Origin: Gaeumannomyces sp. JS-464
Taxonomy: Eukaryota > Ascomycota > Sordariomycetes > Magnaporthales > Magnaporthaceae
Assembly: GCA_002197995.1 (NCBI GenBank)
Contig: NGZR01000009.1
Coordinates: 806,001-870,000 of the forward strand
DNA: 64,000 bases
Reading direction: 5' to 3'
This document shows positions 45,456-58,100 of this stretch, in pieces (the stretch's first letter is position 1; each line of letters starts with the position of its first letter). The notes beneath the pieces were generated by a model. It searched no databases and was not told the DNA's origin. It worked only from the letters and a program-made list of their open reading frames with translations. The position numbers were made by a program, and so were the translations under genes.

Positions 45456-46337
45456 AAGGATTTCCGTTACCGTAGCCCTTGCTTTACGGGAGCACTTTCC
45501 GGGGTGCTGCCCGTTACGCAAATGCTTATATCGTCCGCATATCCGTACTTTACCCCTTTCGCTTTAAGTAGGATTTCGGCTATATAAAGCATAAACAAAA
45601 CTGGTAAAAGCCGGTAACCTTTGGGGTAGCCCGCAATCCGGGGGAAAAAAGGGCGCCGTGGCGTTTTTTTTAAAGCGCACTTTAACTACCTTTTCCCTGC
45701 GAAGGATAATACTTATCGTACAAGCGTTAAGTTCCACCCTTAGTCCAATAGCCTTCGAAAAAGCCTTTAGCGAAGTACGGCGTAAAAACCCCTTATACGT
45801 CCATAGTAACAAAGGCGGCCGTTTTGCCCTTTTAAAAAGCCCGTTCCACTTTATAGGCTACGCACGCCGTTAAATCGGTGGCCGCCTTTTTAAAAGTAGC
45901 CCCGGCGTATTGCGGGGCTATTAGCTCGAATTGCAACGCGAAGGATGCCATTCGCGAAGTTACCAACGTTTTAACCCTTCCTTAAACACGGGAGTAAAGC
46001 TATCGGGCGGTAGAATTTCAAATCCGTTATATCCTCCTTATTTGGCTTTTTTAATATTACCACCTCCGCTATGCGAAAGGGGCCCTGGTAGTGCCCGGCC
46101 CTAAAGCATGCCTCGAAAAGGCCCTAACGTATTCCCTATTGCCGGCTAAACCGCTGTAAGCAGCCTAACCAATAGGGAATCGACGCCCGGGCCGTGTTTA
46201 CCGTGCCTATAATGCACTTCCGGCATTTTTTCAAAAGGACGTGGGGGTTCCACGGGAGTTGTGTGGTCCTTTGGGAGGCCCTTTACTGTAACGGGTCCTT
46301 TTGTAAGTCGTCCTCCGCCGTAAAACCTGCGGAGGAT

Positions 46338-46554
46338 TATCAGGGTTGTTAAGCAGGCAAAGTAAACGTTAGCAGTAAAGTAGATTGTTGTTGCAAAAGA
46401 AAGGAAGGCCCGGAGGCCCGGCCTGCACAAAATTGGGATATCCCCAATTTTGTAAAGGCCCGTTGGGGGGCTCGTCCTTATTTAAAATAAGGGCTGCGGG
46501 TTTCCAAAAGCCCCGCACCTCCAGCTATCTACAAGGGCCCTGCTGGCCGTAACA
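46338..46554 (-). repeat. Gypsy A1 3' LTR
   Basis: 217 bp with an internal dyad GGGATATCCC near 46436. It differs from the 60850 copy by CC/TT and GG/AA type transitions. Confidence 0.9.
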
Positions 46555-48576
46555 AGTGCCGGCCCCCTAAAAAGACGGCATTGTCCTTAATGCTAATAGT
46601 ACAGGTAAAAATCTTCGCTTTTCGAGCGTTCCAAGCTTCCATTAGGCCGATTTTTCCGCGGTTTTTCCTCGCCCGCGTTTGGCCGGTGCCGGCGCTTTTG
46701 GTCCACCGTCGTCGGCCATAGGGAAAGGTCGGTAACGTTGGCCTTGCCTTGTAGGGCGAGTAGGGTTTCTTAGGACCTTTTGAAAGCCTTAACGACTTTA
46801 AGGGCGTGCTTAAAATCCGAGGACCGCAGCCACTGGCCTTCGTGCTTTCCGTAACCCTTCCAAACCACGTAATATTCCACGAAGCCACCACGTTTAATCC
46901 TTTATTGGTAATGCGTTCGACCTTATACGACTGGTCGTTAGGGTTGCTAGGGTCGTCGGATTCGTCGGTTTTAAAAGCGTAGTCGACCGGTCCGGGGGGC
47001 GGCGGCACACGTTAATAGGGGTCGTTAGCGCCTTGTACCGAAGCAAGTGCTGGATGGAAATTACAAGGTAAATCCGGGTGCCGTTACGGGGCAGGTCCAG
47101 CTTGTAGGCCAACGGGGAAACTTTCTTTTTAATAGTGTAGGGCCTTTAACGAAAGGGGGCCGTTTTGTTATTTGTTATGCCACTACGCGGCTTATAAGCC
47201 GTGCCCATTTTTAGCCAAACTTAATTTCCAACGTTAAACTTTTTATAACGGTGCTTATTATCGTAAATCCTTTTCATTTCGAAGCAGCAAGGTTTATAAC
47301 GTATTGGGCTTTTTGTCGGAAGTGCTCCCTAACGTACTGGAAATTAGGGGTATTTTTAGGATCCGAGTTAGTTAGGCGAGTAATAAGGCCTAGGAGTTTA
47401 AATCGAAAAGAAACTCGTACGGCGAACAGTTTGTGGCTAATGTGGTAAAATTTGTTAATATCCCACTGGAGTGCTGGAATATATTAACCTAATTGTTGGA
47501 ATGCTTTTAAACGTAAAAGCGTAAAGCCAGCTCCATAAGTTGGTTTTTCTTTCGGATTGGCTATTAGCCTGGGGGTGGTAGCCGTTATTATAGCCAATTT
47601 AATACCAAAGCCTTTTTAAAGGGTTCCAAAAGGTACCGGTAAACTTGGCATCCTTGTTAAGATAATAGCACGGGGGCAAGGCTAATTAGCTATTAAAAAG
47701 TATCGCAGCAGGAATGCCTAATGTTTAGCGCCGTAAGTGTTATAGCTAGGGATTAGGATGGTTCGTTTGGAAGTTTTGTTTGTGACCGTTAGGAGCGCGT
47801 TATATAAGCATTGTGGGTGTTTAATTGCCAAAGGGTGTTAGCTAACGGTATTATAAGTAGGCGTAATAAAATCCATAGCTAACACGCTTATCGGTTTCGT
47901 AAAAGCCTGGATAGGTTAAAGGGTCCTAATAGGCTTTTAATTGTCGATCTGGTTTATACCACAGGTATAGCAGTGCTTAATGTATTGGTCGATTTGGCGC
48001 CTTTTAAACGGAAATGCACTCCTGCAAGCGCGTTTATTATCTTTGTCGGCCGAAATGGTGTTTGTAATCGTAAGCTTCTTTTAAAAAGGTTTTTACCAAA
48101 GGGAAAGGGATAACTAAGCGTTCGACTCCGTCGTTGTCCCTATTATACAATAAGCCGTCGATAACACGGAAGGGTGCCCGGGCTTCGAAGCATTTAGCAC
48201 GTCCTCGTGCTTAAGGGGTTCCTTACCGGGCGAGGGGTTGCGAGTTTCCGGATTAGCTTATAAAGCACGGGTTTTCCTTATAATGCTTGATAAACTGGAA
48301 GCGTAAGTCCTTTTCCATAACTGCCTCGGCCATTTGCAATACGTGTTTAACGTCGTCGTTATCGTTAAGGCCTTTATCCCAAAGCGAGTTTAATACAGGC
48401 TCGTCGGGCTTAGCGCGAGTTTTAGGGTCCCGGTAACTGCGGGGAAGGCGAGATAATGCGTCGGCATAAGGTTTAAGGCGTCCTGGCACGTGGTAAACGT
48501 CCAAAAGGTAAGCGCTAAAGTAAATAAAAGCGTTTATTAAGCGTTTGTTAGCCCGGTTTATGGAAACAGTGTTAAG
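46555..48576 (-). pseudogene. Gypsy A1 RNase H end, integrase and chromodomain
   Basis: From right to left: RNase H tail at 48580-48450 (NRANKRLINAFIYFSAYLLD, VYHVPGRLKPYADALSRLP), linker to 48253, integrase region to about 47150, integrase C-terminus at 47112-46894 (MAYKLDLPRNGTRIYLVISI, QHLLRY), then the chromodomain at about 46930-46750 (DQSYKVERI, ASWNITWFG). Stops throughout. The RNase H continues on the far side of A2 at 55185. Confidence 0.8.
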
Positions 48577-48581
48577 GCAGG

Positions 48582-48792
48582 TGTTACGGGAACGATGGAA
48601 CCGAGGCAGGGCTACAATATACCTTTTATTATTATCCACGATCTAAAGCTAAGGAAGTAAAAACAATTGCGCGTTGCGACACGCGTGCGCGCAAAGATTA
48701 GTATGGCATCCGATGGTTTTTAATTAGGTAACTTTAGGGCCATCCTTGCAACCATGGCCCAAACGCCCGTAAAGGCCGGCCGTGCTATAACA
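48582..48792 (-). repeat. Gypsy A2 3' LTR
   Basis: 211 bp, plus-strand TGTTACGGGAACGATGG to GCTATAACA; the ends form an imperfect TGTTA/TAACA inverted repeat. It aligns over its full length to 54969-55179. Confidence 0.95.
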
Positions 48793-48795
48793 TTA

Positions 48796-48822
48796 CCCCC
48801 CCCCCCCCCCCCCCCCCCCCCC
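48796..48822 (-). repeat. 27-nt poly-C/poly-G run (A2 polypurine tract)
   Basis: An uninterrupted run of 27 C on the plus strand. On the A2 coding strand it is 27 G followed by GTAA-type bases and then the 3' LTR, exactly where the polypurine primer for plus-strand DNA synthesis must lie. Gypsy C has only six G at the same place. The exact count could be affected by sequencing or assembly. Confidence 0.9.
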
Positions 48823-48849
48823 TTCCAGGAGGGCCGAAAAGAAACGGTT

Positions 48850-51800
48850 ATGCGGTCCTCTTTTTAACGATTTCCTTTTTTAACGCCTCGGCATCCTCCG
48901 TCGCAACCCCTGCTTAATCCCACTGTCGGCTGGTTTGTTGTTATCGGCGTAATTTTTGCGAAGGCGTCCTTTTCGGCGGTTTCCAGCCAAATTTGCAGTT
49001 GTTTCGGCGGGCCGGGCTTGTCCGGATACTTTCGTAATATGCTTTAAGCGAGGTGGCCGCGTTTTTAAAAGCAGCGGCGTTATAAAAGTTGGGGTCGGGG
49101 TCCCAGCCTCGCCATTGCATTTGGTATTAAAAGCGTCCGTAATATAACCTCGAATAAAGGATGGTTTTAGCTCCCATTCTTCCTCGCCGTTAACGGTTTT
49201 CGATTCGGGTCGCTTTAGCTTTTATTTTGGCAAAGGGTTCTTAGGAATCGCTTTAACTTATCCGCATGGAAAACCCTCGTCCTTTTCCATTTTTGGGGAC
49301 TTTTAGCTTATATAAGTAACTTTTAAAAAGCCACGATCCGGTATAGCCTTTTGGTTAGCGGAAATCGAGCTTATTATTGGGCCTATCCGTTGCTTAGTTT
49401 TTTTTAATAATTAGAATTTCGTCGCCTACCCCGAAGTCCGGAACTCGACGATGTTTGTTAGTTTAGGTGGTTGTTTTTTCCTAAAGCCCGGAATAATAAC
49501 TTCCGGGCTTCCTTGCTAAATTTTAACAACTTTTTCGCCGCTTTTTACGCATCTTTTTGTAATATTTTCTTTTGTGCCGTTAACCTTTTAAGCGTTGTTC
49601 GACGGGCTTAATCCTAATGCGGAAAGTACGGGAAGCTTATCGACATTTCGAAAGGTAATATACCCCCTAGCGATTCGTGCGAAAATGTCGCTTAAACCAG
49701 GTTAAAAGCGGGTAAAAAGGTTAACCAGTGTTTTTAAAAATGGTTTACGAATAAGCGTAAACGTTAATCCAAGTATTGGTTTATAATTTCGGCTTATCCT
49801 GCCGATTGAAAGTGGCCGGACGAAAATAACTTCCAATTTACGCCTAAAATTTTCGACAATTTGTTGGTAAAATCGGAAACGAATTGGGGGCTACGATCGA
49901 ATCCGACGGTTAAAGGCAACCCGTACACCCGGTATGGTTTTTTATAATATAGCTTTACCGCTGCTAACCTTGTAACTTTCGTATCGCAAAGGATCGTTTA
50001 TAAGCGTTTGGTTAAGCAATCCACTATTACTAGCGCGTTATCGTACCCCTTTTTATCCTTAGGCATGCTTTTAAAATCGACGATTATATGCTGCTAAGCG
50101 CGCATAGGGGGAGGGAAGGGGTGCAGCAACCCGGGCGTTTTATCCCTGGGTACCTTCGCGGATTTGCAGTTGCAATTGGCCACGAACTAATTAACATTTG
50201 CATTTAGTCCGGGCTACCAGTATTTCCTACTAACGAGCCTCCTCGTTTTATTGCGTCCCGGGTATGCAGCCGTAATTCGGTCGTGTGCTTTCGCAATAAG
50301 CTTCGCTGGCCATATTGCGTTTTCCAGGATGGGGACGACCAGCTTATCCTTATAAAAAACATATTAATGGTTTGGCTTTTTCGAATCGCTAAGCAAAATC
50401 CACCCTTTCCGTCCCTTTTTAGCTTTAACTCGGTACTTTTCCAAAAAGGGCGCCTTAAGGTTTGCTTTTAGCAGTCGGTCCGACAAAATCATTTCGGACA
50501 GCTTTTCCGGTTCCGACTTTTCCGAGCGTTTTTAATACGAATAGCAGGTTTTTCCGAGCCTTCCCGTAAGCCGGGGTAAATATCGCTCGGTACCGTTTAG
50601 CTTCCTTTTTTTCCTTTTGGAATTTTGTTTTTTCCGTTTTTTTTGTTAGCGCGTTCGCCGCGGCATTTTCGGATCCAGGGCGATAAGTAATTTCGAAGCG
50701 GTATTGGGAGAATAGGTCCGACTAAGCGGCTTGCCTAGCGTTTAAATGTTTTTCGTCCCGAAGTACTTTAACGCTTAGTAATCCGTAATAACGAGGAACT
50801 TTTTGGCTTGTAACCTTACGAGTTCCGCTTTCCAGTATTTAAACGCTCGCATTACTGCTAGCAGCTTTTTATCGTGGATGGGATAGTTAAGCTCGGCCTC
50901 GTGCATCGTTTCGGAAAAGAACGCAGTCGAATGCCACCCGTCCTCGTACTTTTGGGATAGCACGCCTGTTAAAACCCCGTTAAAAGCATCCGTTTCTACC
51001 CGGGTTTGCCGGTTTTGTTCGTAATGTTTAAATACCGGGGCGTGCAGCAGTCGGCGTTTAAGCTTTTTAAAGGACTTTGTTTTCGGCTTCGTCCATTTAA
51101 ACGCTTCGCCTTTTTTCGTTAAACTGGTTAAAGGTTTGGCGATTCGGCTGTATTTTGGGACGAATTTGCGGTAAAAGTTGCAAAAGCTAAAAAAAGATTA
51201 AACCCTTTTTAAGGACTTTAAAGCTTTTTAGTTTTTTACCATTGCGATTTTTTTAAGGTTAACTTTAATTTCGGATATTTCGATAATAAAGCTTAAAAAT
51301 TTCGTTTTTTCGACGTGGAATTCGCATTTTTTTAAATCGGTTTGGAAACCGGCCTTTTATAGCTTTCGCAGCACTTTAAACACGTGCTTTCGGTGCTGCT
51401 CCAAAATCGACGACCAGATAATGATATCGTCGATATAAGCGGAGCAAAATCGTTTAAATATTTTATTAAAGTGTTGTTAATAAACCTTTGGAACGTCGCC
51501 GGGCCATTCGTAAACCCAAAAGGCATTACGTTATATTTAAAAGTCCCGTAACGTGTGCGGAACGTCGTTAATTCCTTAGCTTCCGGCTTTATCCTAATTT
51601 TGTAAAAGGTTTAACGGATATTTATTTTAGTAAAAAACTTAGCGCTTGATATCCTAGTTAAAATCTCCTCGATTAGGGGCAACGGATATACGTTTTTTTG
51701 GTTATCGCATTAAGCTTCCTATAATTTACGCATAGCCGTAAACTACCGTCCGCTTTTCTCGCAAACAGGATAAGTGCGGCAAAAAATGCGCTGCTGGCTT

Positions 51801-54300
51801 TAATAAATCTTTTGTGCAGGTTATCGGTAATGTATTACCAACACGCTTCCAACTTTTCGGCGGACATTTTGTATAGCGGGGAGTAATTTAGCTCGCCGGC
51901 GTCGCGTCCTTTTTTTAGTTCGATTTAATGGTCGATTTTAAAGCGGAGCGGTAAAAGTTGGTTAAATTCCGCTTTGCTAAATACGTTTAGCATTCCGTGG
52001 TATTCGGGAGGCATTAGCATTTTTGCTCGTTATCGGAGCTTTTTTTTATCGTGCGGCATTAGCTTTCGATTTTCCTGTTATCCCTTTTGCTTTCGATAAG
52101 CCGGTTAATTTCGAATAAGCTGGTTATTGCTAGGGGAGCTTTATGCCGCGTTGCGATTTGTATTAGGCCTATTGCACCGATAAAAGCGGTATTAACCGCG
52201 CGGTTTTTGTACCAGCCCATGGCGTTTCTTTTTAGGGTGTATTTTCCGTGCGCGTTTTTTTAAATTTAAACTTTCGGCTAGTTTTGCGTTTTGCCGGGGC
52301 TCGGCTTTCCCGCGGCGGAAATAAGGTTTTAATCGAGGACAAAGCTTATATTAAAGCTTAAAACCTTTCGTTTCGTTCCGGCCGTAATCGCGATTTTAGC
52401 TTTAAATTGGCGGTTGGTCGAAGCATTAACCTTGTTAATATTGTTTTCGGCGGGGGCTTTTTGCTAGTTAAAGGTTCCCGGGTAATCGCTTTTAGCTTGT
52501 TAATATGTCGCCGCATTTTAAACAGCGCATTTTTGCCGTTTTTTTTCCTTTTATCTTCCGCTTTTATTAAAGCCTTTTTCCGGCGAACCTTTTTATCGTA
52601 GGACTTTTATAAGCAGCGGGTTGGCGTAGGAAAGTTATTTATCGCGATGTTTTATAGCTCGGGGTCGAAAGGTTAACGTTATCGTTAAATAAAAGTTTCC
52701 GTCGCCGATAATCGGGGAAAATATCGTAACTTTTTAAAAACTTTAACCTAACTATTAGATTTTGCTTTATATTTAAAACCAGCAGGGGAACGTTGTGGAA
52801 CGTTCGGCGTTAAATCCGGAAATGCGCGATTACCGCCACGTCCACCGCTTATGCTTCCTTTCCGCTGTAACCTTCGATTGTTTGTGGGACAAAATTATTA
52901 AAACGGGCAGTTTTAAATAGCTTCCTCGCTTTTTTTACCGTGCGTAGGTTAACGAAAAGGTAACCATTTGCTCCCGTATTAATTAGGCTTTATGTGGAAA
53001 AAAAAATCCATTAAACGATATGGTGTTAGGCAACGTAAACGAGCTGCCGTTTAAATATTTATGGAAAAAGTTAAAAAGCAATTCTCTTTTATAGTTTTCC
53101 GCTAAGCCGACACGTTTTTTAAAAGGGAGTTCATTTTCCCTAAGGTCGTTAGTTTTTCGACTTTGCCTTACTGCCGTTGCCTTTATTAAAGCACTTTTTA
53201 TTTAATTTAAACGGGTAATATTTAGCTAAAATCTCGTTAATTTGGGCTTCGTTGGTGTTTTTATCGCGCGAAAGGCATTCGCGAGTGCGATGTCCGGTTT
53301 TTTTGCAACTAAAATAGCGTTTTTTTTTTAAAAAGCGGGCTATTTCTCGCGAGGTAAGCGAGTAGCGGCATTTGCGGCTAGGGTTTGCGAAGGTTTATTA
53401 AAGGTTTTACGAGATTTAGGGGCAGGTGCCGGGCTGCCTTTTTGTGTTACTTTTTTTTTTCCTTTGGTTGCGGTTTTTTCCTTACGCATTCGCTTATATT
53501 AAAAGGAAAATTCCTATGCTTAACGATAAAACTTTTTAAATATAACGCTTTAGTTAATATACTTTTGGATAATTTAAATCCGAAAGCTAAGCGTAAAACG
53601 ATCGTAAATTTTACGCTTTTAATTCGTTCGAGGGATTTTGCATTTTTTAGCGAAACGTACAAAATCGTTTTTAAATCGAGGAATTTATTTCCGGCTTTTA
53701 TAGCTAGCTTTTTAAAATCCGCGTAGGTTTTGGCTTTCGCGTTTTTATTAAATGCTCCTCCTAAAAATGGTTTATTAGGCTTATCGTAAATGCGGAAGCG
53801 ATTAAAGTAAATGTTTCGAATGTAAAGCAGTAGCACCGAAACCGTTTAACTTGCTAAGCGGCCGAACACGTAGGCGAACTTTTCGGGGTCGGTTTACTTT
53901 CCTCCGTCGATTTAAATTTTGTTTTTAATTTGTCGGTGCTAATACTCGAAAGTTATTTTATCCGTGGCGGGTTTCCGTAAAACTCCGGGGATCTTTTATT
54001 TTGGCCTTTTAGCGTCCTCCTTTTGGTTCGTACTGTTTAAACCGGGGGTTTGGTCGCGTCGCGCTATTAATTGCTCCGCGCAGTTAGCCAGCGTAGCATT
54101 TTTAATCGTTATGGTATTTTGCAAAGCTACCATTTGGTTTATAAATTCGTTAATTCGTTGCTAGTTTTTTAAATCCGTCGGGGCCGGCAGCGAAATCGGG
54201 CAAACGTGGTCCCGAAATTCCTTACCGAAGCATTTTGCCTATAAATAAACCATTTAAACTATGCGATTAAATTTTTAGCGAGCTTGTAAAACTTTTAAAA
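48850..54300 (-). pseudogene. Gypsy A2 gag-pol polyprotein, degraded
   Basis: Right to left on the minus strand: gag at about 54200-53400 (FKKLAIKAGNKFLDLKTILY), a CCHC knuckle near 53335-53290 (SCKKTGHRTREC with the first Cys now Tyr), protease near 52960-52800, RT with MPFGFTNGPATFQRF at 51526 and the catalytic AYIDDIIIW at 51415-51440, RNase H at 50963-50775 (FFSETMHEAELNYPIHDKKL), integrase at about 50330-49600 (DFKSMPKDKKGYDNALVIVD, YRVYGLPLTVGFDRSPQFVS, ESLGGILPFEM), and a chromodomain at 49230-48990 (EEEWELKPSFIRGYI, then the PPKQLQIWLE tail). Frequent stops. Confidence 0.9.
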
Positions 54301-54968
54301 CCTATGTATAAAAAGCCATCCAAACGATTAAGCGGAGTTTTAACTCCCGGTATATTGCTTTTGGGTGGTTTTCGACCATTGTTTGGAACTGTTTTTAAAT
54401 TAGCAGGCTTTTAAAGTTGGGCTAAGCAGCTTTGCCGTTTTCCGACATTAGCCGGAAAAAAAATGCTACGTTTTTATCCTTATTTTTCGATTTGCCCGTT
54501 AAGGCGGCTAAATCGTTAACCTTAAAGTGCAGTGTCGTCTTTTAAGTTTTTGCTAGTAAAGGTGTATTTCGTTCCGTCCAGCTTATTAATAACTTCCTTT
54601 CGTACTGCTCGTAAGTTAAAAGGACCTCCTTTTTGTTATCGTTATCCTTATTGGCCGCCGTGATCGTAATTGCAAACTGCGAAACTCTTTTTACATTTTA
54701 ATAGGTAATTTGCTAATAGATCGCCAATAGCGACTTTCGCTATTTGTCGGATTAGGGGAAAGCTTTTTTTAAGTCGCTTAAAACGAAGCGCATTTGCTTT
54801 TTCGCTTCCTAAGCGCGCTTTTCGCGCTCGGCAGCGGATATAGCTATGGTGGTCGTTTTCGGGTAGTTGTAAAACCAGTCGCCCAATTCGCAAACTCGTT
54901 AATTTGTTTCGGTGGGATATTTTAAAAGCTTTCCCAAGCAGTAAAACCGTTGTTTAAGCTTTAAATAA

Positions 54969-55179
54969 TGTTACGGGAACGATAGGAACCGAGGCAGGGC
55001 TACAATATACCCTTTATTATTATTACGATTTAAAGCTAAAAAAGTAAAACAATTGCGCGTTGCGACACGCGTGCGCGCAAAGATTAGTATGGCATCCGAT
55101 GGTTTTTTAGTTAAGTGACTTTAAGGCCATCCTTGCAACCATGGCCTAAACGCCCGTAAAAGCCGGCCGTGCCATAACA
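54969..55179 (-). repeat. Gypsy A2 5' LTR
   Basis: 211 bp, partner of 48582-48792. More than ten transitions separate the copies; all that I could place are at CpA, CpC or CpT. Confidence 0.95.
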
Positions 55180-55184
55180 GCAAA

Positions 55185-58100
55185 TCCTGTTAACGATTTT
55201 AAAAGTGGCATTATAATCCGTAAGCATAACGATACGGTTTTTATTATTAAAGTAAAGGACAATACGGAATCGTTTGCAAGCTTAAATTAAGCAGGCTATT
55301 TTAACTTTAAAGGTTCGTAATTAAGCTTAAAGGCCGTTAAGCAACGGTTAAGGAACATAATCGGCTAGACCACTATTAACGGGATTACAATTTTTAGCTT
55401 TCAAACGTACTTCGGCTTAGTTTTGGAAAACCATAACTCCGAAGCCGCGTTTAAAGCTCCTATCGATTTGCAAGTACAGCGTGCGGTTTGGGTTGTGGTG
55501 GTGCAAGCGCATTTTTTGCAAATAAACTCCTAAAGTGCTTTCGAAAAATTGGATTTCGCTAAGGGTAAGCGTAAAGGCGGTGCTTTTTTGCGTAGTGCTG
55601 GCGCTGGCCGCCTTTATCTTTGCCCTATTTCCGGCTTTCGGCCAGCAGTAGGACTTTCCGCTTTTGCAAAAGCTCCGCGATTTTAGCGTAATAGGGGATT
55701 ATAAAGCGCAGGAATCCGGTGCTGCCGAAGTACGTTTTTAGGGATTTAAGCGTGCTGGGAAAAGCCAAATCCTTAAAACTTTGGACTTGCGATTCCGTAG
55801 TGGAAAATCCCAAAGCGTCGACGTAAAATCCGAACAGCTCGACGTTAAGGTACCCGACGAAGCTCTTTTTAAAGGAGATGGCTATGCTTTTATCCTCGAA
55901 CATTTTAAAAATCGTTTTTAGGTAACGCTAATGGTTTTGGAAATTGTCCGAGAAAATGATAATATCGTTAATAAAACAACGGCAAAAGGATTTAAAAGGT
56001 TGGAAAAGGTTATTTATAAACCTTTAAACGTAAACAAGGCTGTTCCGGTATCCTATAAGGGCCATTCGTAAGCGTTCGAAACCTCGGTAGCTTACGATCG
56101 TAAGCTTATTTCGATGCTCCGGGTGCATAAGGAACTGGAAGAAAAAGGCCGTTACGTTTACGGCTGTTGCGTATCCTTTACCCTTAAAAGCCTCGATTAC
56201 GTCCTGTTAAAAAGGCAAAAGGTAGGCGTTTAGCACGGTAACCTTATTAAATTAGCGTAAATCGACGACCATACGGCTTTTAGGTTAGCCGTGCACTATG
56301 CGCCACACGACGAAGCAAAAAAATGCAAAAGGAATAGCGTAGTTAACTGGTTCAATCGCTTTTGTTCGTTAAGCTTATCGTGGGTTTAGTCGATAACGTC
56401 CTTTTTTTTGCGGGCCACGGGATAAAGCCGGTTAAGTAGCTTAGCGCTTTAATTTTGCCATCCCTTCACAAAAGGGATTTTCATTTGCTCGTTTTCGGGG
56501 ATATCGATAAGGCCACAATCTCGCCAAATATCGGCCCGCTTACAAATGTTTTTAAAAATGCGAGCTTTCGTAAAGTCGCCGTTGTAAACGTGACCTTGTC
56601 CTTCGTTAAAATGTAAAGTGCTTTGCTAAAAGCTTTAATTGCTAAGCGCTTTTTTAGCACTTTAGGCAAAAACTTCGGGAGGTTAAGCATGGGGTTTTCG
56701 TAGTTAATATCGACTTTCGGTCCGGGATTTTGGTCCTTAAAGTTTTAAAAGGTCGACTTTTTTAGCATTGTGGGCTTCCCTACTTTTGCTCCTCCCAATG
56801 TCATGTTGTAAACCTGGTTAAAAAGTAACTTTGGTTAGCACGCCCGCTCCGCCCGTAAGTTTTTTGGACTTTGGCATTTACCCGCAAATAGTGCTTAGTT
56901 ACTTAACCGTAAAGGGTTTTAAAATTTATAGTTTAACTGTATTGCTTAAATTACCTGCTTTTTTTTGCCAAAGCCGATGCCGGTAGCGGTTTCGATCGTA
57001 AGGGTTTCGGCCGAAAAAAGGAAGGTCGAAAGGGTTTCGAAGCCGTATTTAGCGCCGTGCTTAATTTGGAAGCTTTAAACCGCGGTAACCAGTGCGGTTA
57101 CGCCCGTAATAGCTTTAAAAGCCGTTTTAAAGTTAAGCATTTAATAAATTTGGTCCGTATGCTTCGTAATGGTAGCTATGCGTGCATTTTTAGCTAGTTA
57201 AAAAGGTTAATCCGACGTGTTATAAACCAGGCAAACGGGCTTGGTTTTATAGTTAACCACGGTATTAAAAACGGCAGGGTGGTCGCCTTCCAGCAAAAAA
57301 CTCCGTCTTTTGGGGAAAGGGAAGTACGTTACCAAAATGGCTACTATTTGTTAAGCCGGAATTACCATTGCCTTAAGGCATTTAACTGCTCGCACGATTA
57401 TTGTGCCTTTTTTAACTGTTATAATAGGCACGTAAAATTAATCCGAAGTAAAGTTAATTAAGTCGGTTGTAAAATCGATAAATGCATTTCGAGGTTTAAA
57501 AAAGGCGATTTCGAGGATTATGCCGGCTATTAATTGGTTTATAATCCAAGCGTAAGCCGTTTGCTAAATTACTTCGAAATTGCCGTTAAAAGAAAATCCG
57601 GAAGTGAAAAACGTAATTTGGGCGAACTTATTAGCACGTTTAAATCGCTTAAAGTTTTAGCCGGAAAAAATAAACTATGCGTTAAGGTTTATAACGTCGA
57701 AAATCTTATGTTCGTAATCGCGAAAAAAGTTTTTAACGACAAAGTTTCGGCTAAATCCGGAATTAGCACAAATTTAAATCTTTTGGCCGTTAACAAAAGG
57801 CCGGATCGTTATTTTAGCATATAAATATCCGCTTAAAGGAACTGCCTCGGCGTTAACCTTAATGGTTTCCTTTATAACGTTAATCTTTTTAAACACGTAG
57901 GAAATATGGTTTTCGTTAATTTAATAAATAGGTTCGCTAAAGCAAACCGTAAAGTAAGCGAAAAGCAAATTGCGAAAGAGTATAACGATACCGCAACGCT
58001 TGCAAATTTGTAAATCGGCTTGGCGATTATTAATGGCATAAATGTTATTTATATCGATTAAAAAAGCCTCGCTAGCATCGTCGTTATCGTTAATATCGCT

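Larger units (their letters stand above)
48582..55179 (-). mobile_element. Ty3/gypsy chromovirus A2, inside A1
   Basis: A 6,598-bp element with 211-bp LTRs at both ends, inserted in the A1 RNase H frame. The 5-bp target duplication is GCAGG (48577-48581) on the left and its mutated copy GCAAA (55180-55184) on the right. The coding strand is minus, so the right LTR is 5'. A polypurine tract of TAA plus a 27-nt G run precedes the 3' LTR. Confidence 0.93.

Noticed and set aside
46347..46554. LTR start placed at TGTTAAGC (and TGTCAGGC at 60859)
   Set aside because: Both copies share nine further bases to the left, and the AGGAT duplication fits only if the LTR begins at 46338 and 60850.
57534..57824. 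96-codon plus-strand frame with plausible protein composition
   Set aside because: It lies opposite the degraded A1 gag-protease region, has no recognised homology and looks like a chance opening in AT-rich DNA.
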